Assembly: GCA_938041035.1 (NCBI GenBank)
Contig: CALHYX010000028.1
Location: 62,001 to 126,000 of the forward strand
Length of the DNA: 64,000 bases
Source: an uncultured Acidimicrobiales bacterium
GTDB taxonomy: Bacteria > Actinomycetota > Acidimicrobiia > Acidimicrobiales > SHLQ01
Direction of reading: 5' to 3'
The first letter of the stretch is position 1. Each line of letters starts with the position of its first letter. The notes under the pieces are model-generated. The model made no database searches and was not told where the DNA came from. It saw only the letters and a program-made list of their open reading frames with translations. This document shows, one piece after another, positions 25,406-34,931 of the stretch. A program made the translations under genes and the position numbers.

Positions 25406-26950
25406 ATGAGCGACGTCCACGCAGCGATCGACATCGGCACCAACTCGATCCACCTTCTCGTGGCCCGGGTCACCCCCGAAGGCTTCGACGTGATCGCCAG
25501 CGAGAAGGAGACCGTACGGCTCGGGTCCGGCCTCGGCCGCATGCGCCGACTCTCCACCGACGCCATCGACCGCGGGGTCGCCGCCCTGACCCGTATGGGC
25601 CAACTCGCCGTAGCGGCCGGCGCCGACATCTCCGCCGTCGCCACCAGCGCCGTCCGGGAAGCGGACAACGCCGACGACTTCATCGACCGGGTGCGAGCCG
25701 AGGCGGGCGTGGAGGTCGACGTGATCTCCGGGCGAGAGGAGGCCCGCCTGATCCATCTGGGCGTCCTTCAGGCCCTCCCGGTGTTTGACCACAAGCTGCT
25801 CATGATCGATATCGGCGGCGGAAGCACCGAGCTGCTGGTCGGGCGCGGCTACGACGTGGCCGACGCGCGCAGCATCCGGCTCGGGGCCATCCGACTCACC
25901 GACGGGTTCTTTCCCGGCGGCGCCGTCACCGCCGATGCTGTCGCCGAGGCGCGCACCTGGTTGCGTAACTACCTCGTGCCTGCCCGCCGCGCTCTGCAAC
26001 CGCTCGGACACGAGGTCGCGGTCGGCAGCTCGGGAACCATCGAGACGCTCGCGACGATCGCCCTGCGGGCGGCGGGCGAATCGGTCACCTCCATCGGCGG
26101 AGCCGTGCTCACGCGAGCGGCGCTCGCCGATGTGGTCGCCACCCTCCTCGCCGCGCCGACGGCGGAAGAGCGATCGTCGATCCGGGGGCTCGACCCGGGT
26201 CGCGCCGACACGATCGTCGGCGGCGCCCTACTCCTCGAAGCGCTGTTCGAGGGGTTCGCCATCGACCAACTCACGGTCTCGGAGTACGCCTTGCGCGAGG
26301 GGGTCTTTCTCGATCGCTACCGCTCCGAGCACGGCATGTCCTTCGGCCGCCTGCACGACATTCGGCTGGCGAGTGTCGAGCGGCTTGCGGGACTGTTTCG
26401 CGAGGACCGCGACCACGTCGCGCACTCCACCGACCTCGCCCTGCAGCTGTTCGACGACACCCGCCCCATCCATGGCCGAGGCGCAACCGAACGCAACTAC
26501 CTCGAGGCGGCCGGATGGCTCCACAACGTCGGCTTGTTCATCTCCCACGCCGCCCACCACAAACACAGCTACTACGTGATCCGAAACTCCGATCAGCTGG
26601 TGGGCTTCACCGACCGGGAGGTCGAGATCATCGCCCAGGTCGCCCGCTACCACCGCAAGAGTCCGCCCAAGGAAACCCACGAGAACTTCCGACGGCTCCG
26701 GCCCGACGACCAGTACATCGTGTGCCTACTCGCCGGCCTGCTGCGGATCGGCATCGCCCTCGACCGCAGCCACGACGGGCGCGTGACCGACGTCGAAGCC
26801 CAGGTCGACGACAACGCGGCCGAAGTCGATATTCAGGTGACCACCCGGGCCGATGCCTCGCTCGAGCTCTTTACCGCTCGCTCGCGATGCCACCTCGCCG
26901 CCGACACCCTGGCCGCGGAGATCCGCTTCGCAGACGTACCGGAGCTCTGA
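25406..26950 (+). CDS. ppx: Exopolyphosphatase/guanosine pentaphosphatase (Ppx/GppA)
   Basis: The 514-residue protein has the actin-like Ppx/GppA core: DIGTNSIHLLV at the start, SAVREADN, the phosphate loop DIGGGSTELLVG and VGSSGTIETLA. The C-terminal third is an HD-type helical domain (YLEAAGWLHNVGLFISHAAHHKHSYY), as in long-form enzymes. It should release phosphate from polyphosphate and possibly from pppGpp, tying phosphate storage to the stringent response. The ATG at 25406 follows CATGAT by 6 nt. It converges with the Liv transporter genes, 13 bp apart. Confidence 0.93.
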   Translation: MSDVHAAIDIGTNSIHLLVARVTPEGFDVIASEKETVRLGSGLGRMRRLSTDAIDRGVAALTRMGQLAVAAGADISAVATSAVREADNADDFIDRVRAEAGVEVDVISGREEARLIHLGVLQALPVFDHKLLMIDIGGGSTELLVGRGYDVADARSIRLGAIRLTDGFFPGGAVTADAVAEARTWLRNYLVPARRALQPLGHEVAVGSSGTIETLATIALRAAGESVTSIGGAVLTRAALADVVATLLAAPTAEERSSIRGLDPGRADTIVGGALLLEALFEGFAIDQLTVSEYALREGVFLDRYRSEHGMSFGRLHDIRLASVERLAGLFREDRDHVAHSTDLALQLFDDTRPIHGRGATERNYLEAAGWLHNVGLFISHAAHHKHSYYVIRNSDQLVGFTDREVEIIAQVARYHRKSPPKETHENFRRLRPDDQYIVCLLAGLLRIGIALDRSHDGRVTDVEAQVDDNAAEVDIQVTTRADASLELFTARSRCHLAADTLAAEIRFADVPEL

Positions 26951-26963
26951 CCGCGGAGAACCG

Positions 26964-29840
26964 CTAGGCGTCGCTCCGAGCGATCGCTCGTTCGTCGGTA
27001 CCGAGGTAGCTGGCTACGACACTCGGGTCGTTTCGCACTACCTCCGGGTCGCCTTCGGCGATCACCGCGCCGGATTCGAGGCAGTACACCCGGTCGCTCA
27101 GGCTCATGATCAGCGGCATGTCGTGTTCGATGATGAGCATCGACGCGTCGAGCTCACGGCGGATCTCCAACATCAGCGGACCGAACGCCTCGGTCTCGCG
27201 CTGGGCCACGCCCGCCGTGGGTTCATCGAGGCAGAGGATGCGGGCGTCGAGCGCCAGGAGACCGGCGAGTTCAACGATACGCCGGGTACCGGTCGACAGG
27301 TCGCCGATGAAGGTGTCCGCGTACCGCCCGAGTCCGAGAAAGTCGATCAGCTCGGATGCCTCGGTCGCCTTTCGGCGCTCGGCTTTGAACGTGTGGGGCA
27401 GAAACAGCGCGGTGGCGACCAGGGGTGACCGATGGCGGCCTTCGAGCGCGACCTGCACGTTTTCGCGCACCGTGAGTTCGGGGAAGAGGGTGGCCGACTG
27501 GAAGGTGCGCCCAAACCCGCGCCGGGCTCGCGCCGAGGCCGACAACTTCGATACGTCCTCGCCGAAGAGCGCAACCGATCCGCGGGCCGGGAGGTAGCCG
27601 CCGATCGCGTTCATGAACGTGGACTTGCCGGCACCGTTGGTGCCGATCAGGCCGACCACTTCGCCGTTGCCGATCGTGATACTCGCCCCGTCGACCGCCC
27701 GGTTGCCGCCGAAGGACACCTCGATGTTGGTCGCCTCGAGCGCCGGGGCATCGCTGACCGGCGCGGAATCGACATCGCGGCGGGTGAGCGTCGCGGGCGG
27801 CGCGGTTGTCGACGAGACCGTCTCCTCGGGCAAACGCCGCTCGAGCACCCCGAAGAACCAGTCGCGCAGCGAATAGGCGATCTGTACCAACCCGCCCGGG
27901 AAGTACAACAACAGCACGAGCAACCCGATGCTCGAGCTCAACAGCGGCACGAGGTCATTGCCCGGGAAAAACGCCGGGAGCCCGATGACCCACAGGGCAC
28001 CGAGGACCGGGCCCGACACCGAACCCAGTCCGCCGATCACCACGATCGCGACCAGCCGTAAAGACTCGTTGTTCAGGAAGAATCCCTCGGTCAGGTTCAC
28101 GCTCTGCAACAACCCGGCGAGCACCGCACCGCCCAGGCCGGCGACGCCGCCGGCGAGCGCGAACGACTTCAGCTTCGTGCGGCTGGCGTTGACGGTGTAG
28201 GCCGCCGCCGAATCCGGGTTGTCGCGCACCGCGATCATCGACCGGCCGACACCCGTTCGGCGCAGACGCGCCACCATGATCAGCACCACCACCAACACGG
28301 CCAAGGCGAAGTAGTAGTAGGCCCGCTGCGTCGAGAGGTCGAAGCCGACCCACCGGTCGTTGGCGAAGTCACGCCAGATGAACAGATCGCCCCGCTCGAA
28401 CGGCACGCTGGACCGGTTGCCATCGGACAGGACCGGGCGGCGATACAGGTACTGCTGGGCGGCGAGCGCGAACGCAAACGTCGACACGGCCAACATGAGG
28501 CCGCGAACGCGCAACCCGCTCACCCCGACGATGGCCGCAAGCGCCGCGGTGAACAGCGGCACCACCAGGATGCTCAGCACGAACGGCCAACCGACGAACT
28601 GCACATCGAGAATACGGGTGTCGCCCCAGCCAATGTCGAGTTCGACGCCGCGCTGCATCGCGGTCGCGCCGAGCGCACCGAGGCCGGCAAAGGCCATCTG
28701 CCCGAGCGAGAGTTGCCCGGACCAGCCGGTGATGATCGTGACCGACACGGCGCAGATCGCGTACCCGATGATCGTGGCGTACAGCAGTTGTCGCGACGGG
28801 CGGGTGACCAGGAAAGGGAGCACTGCGGCACCCACGAGGAGAGCGCTGAACAGGAAGGTGTTCAGGTACTTCACCACGAACATCGAGCGGATCCGCTCGG
28901 GTACGGGCTTCACCTTCGGGGCAAAGGAGAACGCCGACCCCTCGGAGTCGGCGGAACGGCTCTGCCAGAACACGGCGACGAGCACGGCGAGGAACAGAAG
29001 GAAGTCGATGAGACCGGCCTCGGACAAGAAGTTGAACCGCACGACCGCCTGGCCGACCCCGATGAGCACCCCGGCCGCCAACGCCCGCGGGAACGACCGC
29101 ATACCGGCGATCACCGCGGCGGCGAGACCTCGAACCATGGTGTTCGGGCCGAGGTTCTGCAGCGCCCCGGCGCTGACCGCTCCGCTCAGTTGGGCGAGCA
29201 GGATCATCGAAGCGGTCGAGACAAAGCCGGCGATCGACCAGATCATCATCGAGATGAATCGGGGGTTGATGCCCGACAAGCGGGCGAGGTCGGAGTTGTC
29301 CGCCGACGCCTGGACCGCCTGACCGATCGTGGTCCGATTGAGGAACAGCGCCAGCAGTGCCGCGAGCGCCGGCACGATGAGCACGACGGCCAGCTGCGAC
29401 CCGGTAAATCGGAAGCCCAGGCCGGCAAAGTCGTCCCAGCTGGACCCCCAAAACCGCGGGAACGTCTCCCCCGGGCCGACGTCGAACGGCGGGTAGGCGA
29501 TGACGATGGCGAGGCACAACTGCGCCAGACCGATGGTGGCGACCAGCAGGATCACCCGCGGCGCCCGGAACAGTCGTCGGATCACGATGAGATCGATCAA
29601 CAACCCGAGACCGGTACCCACCACGAGCGCGATCACCAGGGCGATCCAGAACGGAAACCCCCAGTTCAGCACCAACAGGGCGAACAGCACGGAGCCGGGT
29701 AGGCCCATGTTGCCGACGGCGAAGTTGATCACCCGGGTCGACCGGAAGATCAACACGATGCCGAGTGCGAGCATCCCGTAGACCAACCCGTTGACGAATC
29801 CGTCGACGATGAGCTGTTGGGTGACGAAGGCGCCGAGCAT
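26964..29840 (-). CDS. Branched-chain-type ABC transporter, LivH-LivM-LivG in one chain
   Basis: This 958-residue fusion joins two permeases and an ATPase of the HAAT (branched-chain amino acid) family. Residues 1-295 are LivH-like (GLVYGMLALGIVLIF near the start). Residues about 325-665 are LivM-like (GWSGQLSLGQMAFAGLGA, VRDNPDSAAAYTVN, GGLGSVSGPVLGA). Residues about 705-958 are LivG-like, with Walker A GTNGAGKST near 735, signature LSTGTRRIVEL and Walker B ILCLDEPTAGV. LivM-LivG fusions are known in actinobacteria, while all three in one chain is less usual. Its ATG overlaps the stop of the upstream MFS-LivF gene (TGATG), so the two form one coupled system. No substrate-binding protein gene is in the window. 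Confidence 0.92.
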   Translation of the reverse strand: MLGAFVTQQLIVDGFVNGLVYGMLALGIVLIFRSTRVINFAVGNMGLPGSVLFALLVLNWGFPFWIALVIALVVGTGLGLLIDLIVIRRLFRAPRVILLVATIGLAQLCLAIVIAYPPFDVGPGETFPRFWGSSWDDFAGLGFRFTGSQLAVVLIVPALAALLALFLNRTTIGQAVQASADNSDLARLSGINPRFISMMIWSIAGFVSTASMILLAQLSGAVSAGALQNLGPNTMVRGLAAAVIAGMRSFPRALAAGVLIGVGQAVVRFNFLSEAGLIDFLLFLAVLVAVFWQSRSADSEGSAFSFAPKVKPVPERIRSMFVVKYLNTFLFSALLVGAAVLPFLVTRPSRQLLYATIIGYAICAVSVTIITGWSGQLSLGQMAFAGLGALGATAMQRGVELDIGWGDTRILDVQFVGWPFVLSILVVPLFTAALAAIVGVSGLRVRGLMLAVSTFAFALAAQQYLYRRPVLSDGNRSSVPFERGDLFIWRDFANDRWVGFDLSTQRAYYYFALAVLVVVLIMVARLRRTGVGRSMIAVRDNPDSAAAYTVNASRTKLKSFALAGGVAGLGGAVLAGLLQSVNLTEGFFLNNESLRLVAIVVIGGLGSVSGPVLGALWVIGLPAFFPGNDLVPLLSSSIGLLVLLLYFPGGLVQIAYSLRDWFFGVLERRLPEETVSSTTAPPATLTRRDVDSAPVSDAPALEATNIEVSFGGNRAVDGASITIGNGEVVGLIGTNGAGKSTFMNAIGGYLPARGSVALFGEDVSKLSASARARRGFGRTFQSATLFPELTVRENVQVALEGRHRSPLVATALFLPHTFKAERRKATEASELIDFLGLGRYADTFIGDLSTGTRRIVELAGLLALDARILCLDEPTAGVAQRETEAFGPLMLEIRRELDASMLIIEHDMPLIMSLSDRVYCLESGAVIAEGDPEVVRNDPSVVASYLGTDERAIARSDA

Positions 29841-32062
29841 CAGCCGCCCTCGGTGCCGAGGAACACGGCGCGAGCCAGGTCATCGCGGCCGGCGAGCTCC
29901 TGGGCATCGCCCTCGAACCGCACGCGGCCCTTCTCGAGGAACACCGCTCGGTCGGCGATAGCCAACGCGACGTTCAACGACTGCTCGACGATGATGATCG
30001 TCAACCCGTCGGACTTCAGCTCCTCGATGACGCCGAGCAACTCCTGCACCACCACCGGCGCCAACCCGAGGGACAGTTCATCGATGATGAGCACCTCGGG
30101 GTCGTGCAGCAGCGTGGCCGCCAGGGCCAGCATCTGTTGTTGGCCGCCCGACAGCGAGCCGGCGGCCTGGTTCTCGTCCCGGCGCAGCGCGGGGAACAAC
30201 TCGAGCACCCGTTCGATCCGGCGATCGACGTCGGCGGCGTCCTTGCGATACTGGAACGCCGCCATCACCAGGTTCTGGCGCACCGACATCGAGCCGAAGA
30301 CGCCCTTGCCGCCGAGCAGCAGATGGATGCCCATCCGGGTGCGTTGCTCCGGTGTGGCATAGGTGATCGTGCGCCCGTTGAGCCGAACCACACCTCGCTC
30401 CGGCGTCCCGAGGCCGGAGATGACCCGGAGAATCGTCGACTTGCCCGCACCGTTGGTGCCAAGCAGTGCCAGCACCTCGCCGCGGTGCACTTCGAACCCG
30501 ACGTCGAAGAGCACCTGGACCGGCCCGTAACTGAAGTCGACCGCATTGACCTGAATGGTCGGGATCTCGGTCGGGTTGGCCAACTGGCGTTCGCGTTCCT
30601 CCTGCTCTTCGCGCAGTTCGCTCACCACCAGCGACAGGTCGTTGCGTATGTAGCGCGAGCCGTTGATGATCATCATGGCGCCGATGAGCATCGACGGGAT
30701 CGTGAGGACCAGCACCGTGGTGCGCGGGCTGGTGGCATCGATCAGGAAGGCCGACAACAGGCCACCGCCGACGGCGCCGACGAAGAAGATGTAGGCGGTG
30801 ACGAGCGCGCTGCCCAGGCCCCGCAAGCGGTACGGGATGACCGCCTGGATGACGGGACCGACCATCGCGAAGGCCGATGCCTGACACATGTTGATCAGCA
30901 CCCAGGCAACGGTGAACAACGCCACGTTGGGCGCCAGGTACTGCAGCACCACCAGCGGGGCGACCGGCAACAACAACATGCCGATGATCGCAATCGCTTT
31001 CGCCGGATCGCGGCGATACACCCGGTCGAAGTAGCGGCCCACAAAGGGGGCGGCGACGAGGACACCAAGACCCGAGATGGTGCCGACCGTGCCGCGCTCG
31101 AGCGCGTCGAGCCCGAACCGATCCTCGAGGTAGAGGTTGGCGATGATGACGCCGGTAAAGAGGCTGAAGCCCATGGCCGAGAACGCGACCGCCACCGTTT
31201 TGATCGTGCGGATGCGCCACAGGCGGGCGAACGCGGCCTCCATGGACACCGGCGCCGGGTCCTCCTCATCGGGGGTGGCCTCGCCGAGAACGTCGGCCTT
31301 TTCCCACTGCCCGCGAATGGGCTCTTTCAATGTGAAGGCGAGCGCCGCGAAGACCGCTACCGGCAGGCCCAGCAGGTAGTAGGCCCACCGCCAGCCCTCG
31401 CCCTCGACACCACCCGCCGCCGCAGCGATGCCGCCGACGAGCACGGGGCTGAGCACGGCCACCGCCCGCCCGACCACCCCGTTGAGCGCTCCCATCCGGC
31501 CGCGAACACCGATGGGGTAGGTGTCGGCGATCATCGAGCCGTGGACCGGCAAGGTGTTGGCCTTGGCGATACCGACGCCAAAGCGGGTCCAGAACATCAT
31601 GAACGCGTTCACCGCAAAGCCCGACAGCACGACCATGAGCGAGAAGATGGCGCTGGCCACGCCGATGATCGGCGACCGCCGCATGCGGTCGGCGAGGTAA
31701 CCCATCGGCATGGCGCCGAGCACGAAGAAAGCGGAGCTGGCGGCGGCGATGAAGGTGATGGTGCCGTCGCTGACGCCGAAGGTGTCGCGAATGTCGGGGC
31801 CCAACACGCTGAGGGCCGCCCCTTCGAGTTCGTCGAGCGAGTTGAGCACCAGCAGCACGGCGAAGGTCCGAACACCGCCCTTCGACAGGCCCTCCTTCAG
31901 CGTCATCTCCTCGGACCCCACGCCGGGGAGGAGGTCGTCGGCGAAGAGCACCTCGTTGTCGCGCTCGGACTGCGCGTCGAGGCGGGCGGCCTCCTCGTCG
32001 AGGACGGCGGCGGTCAGCGATGCGGTCGAACCGGCTTTGTCCGTCGGGTTCTTTTCCGTCAC
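29840..32062 (-). CDS. MFS carrier fused to a LivF-type ABC ATPase
   Basis: The 740 residues hold two transporter parts that normally belong to different systems. Residues about 58-465 have some 12 membrane helices of the major facilitator superfamily, with the loop motif GYLADRMRRSP between helices 2 and 3. Residues about 505-740 are a complete LivF ATPase: Walker A GTNGAGKST near 535, the LivF-type MGIHLLLGGKGVFGSMSV segment, signature LSGGQQQM and Walker B VLIIDELSLGL. The LivF half supplies the second ATPase needed by the LivH-LivM-LivG chain encoded just downstream with TGATG overlap. The MFS half may feed or co-transport substrate, or regulate; this is inference. The frame is continuous, with no sign of a frameshift. 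Confidence 0.9.
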   Translation of the reverse strand: MTEKNPTDKAGSTASLTAAVLDEEAARLDAQSERDNEVLFADDLLPGVGSEEMTLKEGLSKGGVRTFAVLLVLNSLDELEGAALSVLGPDIRDTFGVSDGTITFIAAASSAFFVLGAMPMGYLADRMRRSPIIGVASAIFSLMVVLSGFAVNAFMMFWTRFGVGIAKANTLPVHGSMIADTYPIGVRGRMGALNGVVGRAVAVLSPVLVGGIAAAAGGVEGEGWRWAYYLLGLPVAVFAALAFTLKEPIRGQWEKADVLGEATPDEEDPAPVSMEAAFARLWRIRTIKTVAVAFSAMGFSLFTGVIIANLYLEDRFGLDALERGTVGTISGLGVLVAAPFVGRYFDRVYRRDPAKAIAIIGMLLLPVAPLVVLQYLAPNVALFTVAWVLINMCQASAFAMVGPVIQAVIPYRLRGLGSALVTAYIFFVGAVGGGLLSAFLIDATSPRTTVLVLTIPSMLIGAMMIINGSRYIRNDLSLVVSELREEQEERERQLANPTEIPTIQVNAVDFSYGPVQVLFDVGFEVHRGEVLALLGTNGAGKSTILRVISGLGTPERGVVRLNGRTITYATPEQRTRMGIHLLLGGKGVFGSMSVRQNLVMAAFQYRKDAADVDRRIERVLELFPALRRDENQAAGSLSGGQQQMLALAATLLHDPEVLIIDELSLGLAPVVVQELLGVIEELKSDGLTIIIVEQSLNVALAIADRAVFLEKGRVRFEGDAQELAGRDDLARAVFLGTEGG

Positions 32063-32208
32063 CTACTGAGCGTTCCCCATTCGCAGCCGGGTATCGACCC
32101 CCGGATCCGAGCGCCACGGTAACCGTGGTGGCCCTATCGGGGGGAATCCGCCCGCCCAACTCCCCGTTTTCCAGGGCTGGCAAAGGGGGACCCAACGAGA
32201 ACAGGTTC

Positions 32209-32214
32209 TATGGT
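32209..32214 (+). promoter_or_regulatory. TATGGT -10 box, leaderless-type
   Basis: The box ends 6 nt before the ATG at 32221 of the thiolase-fold/OB-fold gene. Confidence 0.5.
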
Positions 32215-32220
32215 GAGCGG

Positions 32221-33678
32221 ATGCGAGGAATTATCAGCTACGGCGCTCACGTGCCCTTTCGGCGGCTCGATCGGTCCGACATCTCCGGCTTCTTCGACAG
32301 CGGCGGCGGACGCGGCAGCCGGTCGGTCGCCTCCTACGACGAGGACACGACCTCGATGGCCGTGGAGGCCGGACGCTCCGCACTCGCCAACGCCGCCGCA
32401 CCCCTCGCCAGCGGGATCGAGGACGTGTGGTTTACCACGACCGCGCCGGCCTACCTCGACCGCACCAACGCCACCGCGATCCACGCCGCCCTCCGCCTCG
32501 CTCGAAGCGTCGGAGCGAGCGATCTGCTCGGATCGCAACGATCGGGAATCGCGGCCCTGCGTGCCGCGCTGCGCGGTGGCGGCACCACCCTCGTGGTCGG
32601 ATCCGACATCCGCGGGGGTTGGCCGACCGGCGCCGACGAGTCCGACGGAGGCGACGCCGCGGCGGCCGTCGCGGTGGGCGACGACGCCGACCACACCCTC
32701 ATCGCCGAGCTGATCACCACGGCCACCACCACCGCCGAGTTCGTCGACCGGTGGCGGGTGCCCGGCGAAACCCGGTCCCGGGTATGGGACGACCGGTTCA
32801 GCGAAGCCCAGTACGTGCCGTTGGCCCAGGAGGCCTTTGCCGCCGCACTCGAAGCGGCCGAACTCCAACCGGCCGACATCGACCACGCCATCGTCACCGG
32901 CCTGCATGCCCGGTCGGTCAAGCGATCCCCGGCCAAGCTGGGCCTCGATGTGGTCGCCCCCGACCTCACCGACGTCGTCGGCAACACCGGTGCCGCCCAC
33001 CCCACTTTGCTGCTGGCCGACGTGCTGGACCGGGCCGAACCGGACCAGATCATCGCACTCGTCGTTCTCGCCGACGGCGCCGAAGTGATCCTGGTGCGAA
33101 CCACCGAGGCCATCACCGAGTTCGGCAACCGCCGACCGATCGCCGGTCAGATCGCGGCCTCGGGCTCGGTTTCCTACGCCAAGTTCCTGCGATGGCGCGG
33201 CCAGATCCAACCCGAGCCCGCCCGGCGCCCCGACCCGACCCGAGCCTCGGCATCCGCCGCGGCGCGATCCACCGACTGGAAGTTCGGCTTCGTCGGTTCC
33301 GCCGACCAGACGACCGGCGCCATTCACCTGCCACCCGCCCGCGCGTCGATCTCGGGAGGGCCGGTGGACAACATGGAACCCGCGCCGATGGCCGACGCCA
33401 CCGGCACCGTCGTGACGTACACGATCGACCGCCTCGCCTACTCGCCCAGCCCGCCGATCGTGTTTGCGGTCGTCGACTTCGACGGCGGCGGGCGCATGCC
33501 CGTCGAACTCACCGACGTCGACGCCGAGGCGGTCGGGATCGGCGACCGGGTCGAGATGACGTTCCGGCGGCTCAACGAGGCCGACGGAATCCAGAACTAC
33601 TTCTGGAAGGCCCGGCCCGCCCGATTCGCGGCCGGCGCAGGGAACGCAACACCGGAACCAGCCGAGGGAGACGCGTAA
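32221..33678 (+). CDS. Thiolase-superfamily (KAS III/HMG-CoA synthase-like) protein with C-terminal DUF35-like OB fold
   Basis: The 485-residue protein pairs a thiolase-fold domain (1-300) with a C-terminal OB-fold domain (about 320-470) of the DUF35 kind. The catalytic Cys position of the family (E-A-C-x-A/S-G) reads GSQRSG, so Cys is replaced by Gln. The second-half motif VVGNTGAAHPTLLLA is kept. The zinc-ribbon part that normally precedes the OB fold has no cysteines (KFGFVGSADQTTGAIHLPP). It ends in TAATG overlap with the following thiolase gene, so a two-subunit complex like Ltp2/DUF35 or archaeal thiolase/HMG-CoA synthase assemblies is likely (inference). The substrate is unknown. Confidence 0.8.
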   Translation: MRGIISYGAHVPFRRLDRSDISGFFDSGGGRGSRSVASYDEDTTSMAVEAGRSALANAAAPLASGIEDVWFTTTAPAYLDRTNATAIHAALRLARSVGASDLLGSQRSGIAALRAALRGGGTTLVVGSDIRGGWPTGADESDGGDAAAAVAVGDDADHTLIAELITTATTTAEFVDRWRVPGETRSRVWDDRFSEAQYVPLAQEAFAAALEAAELQPADIDHAIVTGLHARSVKRSPAKLGLDVVAPDLTDVVGNTGAAHPTLLLADVLDRAEPDQIIALVVLADGAEVILVRTTEAITEFGNRRPIAGQIAASGSVSYAKFLRWRGQIQPEPARRPDPTRASASAAARSTDWKFGFVGSADQTTGAIHLPPARASISGGPVDNMEPAPMADATGTVVTYTIDRLAYSPSPPIVFAVVDFDGGGRMPVELTDVDAEAVGIGDRVEMTFRRLNEADGIQNYFWKARPARFAAGAGNATPEPAEGDA

Positions 33679-34868
33679 TGGCGAGCAATGGCATCAAGGA
33701 CCAGGTCGCAATCATCGGTATGGGCTGCATCCCGTTCAAGGAACACTGGGATGCCTCGCTCGACGACATGTTGATCGACGCTGCACAGCTCACCTTCGAC
33801 TCCGCCGGCGTCGCCAAGGACGACATCGATGCGTTCTGGCTCGGCACGGCGCAAAGCGCCATGGCCGGCATCACCTTGTCGGCGCCGCTCAAGATCGAAG
33901 GCAAGCCGGTGACCCGGGTCGAGAACTACTGCGCCACCGGTTCCGAAGCGCTGCGCCAGGCCTGTTACGCCGTGGCGAGCGGGGCCTACGACACCGCGAT
34001 GGCGATCGGGGTCGAGAAGGTCAAGGACTCCGGGTACCAGGGCCTGAACGCCTTCCCCATCCCCAACGATGGCACCAAGCGGGCGTTGACCGCGGCCGGC
34101 ATGTTCGCCCTCATGCTCCCGGCCTACGCCGAGAAGTTCGGGATCGACGAAGACGACGTGCGGATGGCGGCGGCGAGGGTCGCCGAGAAGAACCACTACA
34201 ACGGAGCCCGCAACCCGCTGGCCCAGTTCCGGCGGGAGATGTCGGCCGAGTCGATCTGTCAGATGGCCGCGGTCGCCGGGCGGCTCAGCGTGTTCGACTG
34301 CGCCGGGGTCGCCGACGGTGCGGCCGGGGCGATCGTCGTGCGGGCCGAGGACGCCCACAAGTACTGCGAGAACCCGCTGTACGTGAAGGCGTTGTCCTTC
34401 GTGGCGGGCACCGGCGGCGGGATCATCGATCCGGAGTTCACGTTCACGACGATGCCGGAATGTGAAGCCTCGGCCACCGAGGCGTACCGACAGGCCGGCG
34501 TGACCGACCCGCGCACCGAAATCGCGCTCGCCGAGGTGCACGACTGCTTCACCATCACCGAACTGATCCTGATGGAGGACCTCGGGTTCGCCGAGCGCGG
34601 CACCGCGTGGCGCCAGATTCTCGACGGCAACTTTGACCTCGACGGCGACCTCCCGGTGAACCCCGACGGTGGGCTCAAGGCCTTCGGCCACCCCGTGGGC
34701 GCCTCCGGGTTGCGCATGCACTACGAGCTCTGGTTGCAGTTGCGAGGTGAGGCTCCGCCGGAACGGCAGATCACCACGGACCGCACGCTCGGTCTGGTCC
34801 ACAACCTGGGTGGCTACCCGGGCGAGATGGTCTCGTTCGTGTCGATTCTCGGCTCCGAACTCGGGTAG
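33678..34868 (+). CDS. Thiolase of the SCP-x/lipid-transfer type
   Basis: The 396-residue protein has the active-site Cys85 in ENYCATGSEAL and His338 in FGHPVGASG. It ends in the SCP-x-like VHNLGGYPGE instead of the C-terminal CxG motif of FadA-type thiolases. It should cleave or form 3-ketoacyl-CoAs, as in sterol side-chain or branched fatty acid degradation. Its ATG overlaps the stop of the preceding thiolase-fold/OB gene (TAATG), with GGGAG upstream. The pair would provide a catalytic subunit and an accessory subunit, with acyl-ACP desaturase next in line. Lipid metabolism is the common theme; the precise substrate is open. Confidence 0.88.
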   Translation: MASNGIKDQVAIIGMGCIPFKEHWDASLDDMLIDAAQLTFDSAGVAKDDIDAFWLGTAQSAMAGITLSAPLKIEGKPVTRVENYCATGSEALRQACYAVASGAYDTAMAIGVEKVKDSGYQGLNAFPIPNDGTKRALTAAGMFALMLPAYAEKFGIDEDDVRMAAARVAEKNHYNGARNPLAQFRREMSAESICQMAAVAGRLSVFDCAGVADGAAGAIVVRAEDAHKYCENPLYVKALSFVAGTGGGIIDPEFTFTTMPECEASATEAYRQAGVTDPRTEIALAEVHDCFTITELILMEDLGFAERGTAWRQILDGNFDLDGDLPVNPDGGLKAFGHPVGASGLRMHYELWLQLRGEAPPERQITTDRTLGLVHNLGGYPGEMVSFVSILGSELG

Positions 34869-34931
34869 TTCACCGCCGAAGTTCCTCGCAGCGTTCGACG
34901 CGCGAGGGACAAAACCTGGCAGACTCAGGGC

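Noticed and set aside
29820..32062. Possibility that the MFS-LivF fusion is an artefact of two genes
   Set aside because: No stop, no internal ribosome binding site with a good start at the domain border, and the helical linker reads through. An assembly error cannot be excluded from sequence alone.
30104..32122. A 672-codon open frame on the plus strand opposite the MFS-LivF gene
   Set aside because: Its protein is a low-complexity Arg/Gly/His/Asp string without motifs, the typical antisense shadow of a GC-rich gene. The opposite frame has full MFS and ABC motifs.
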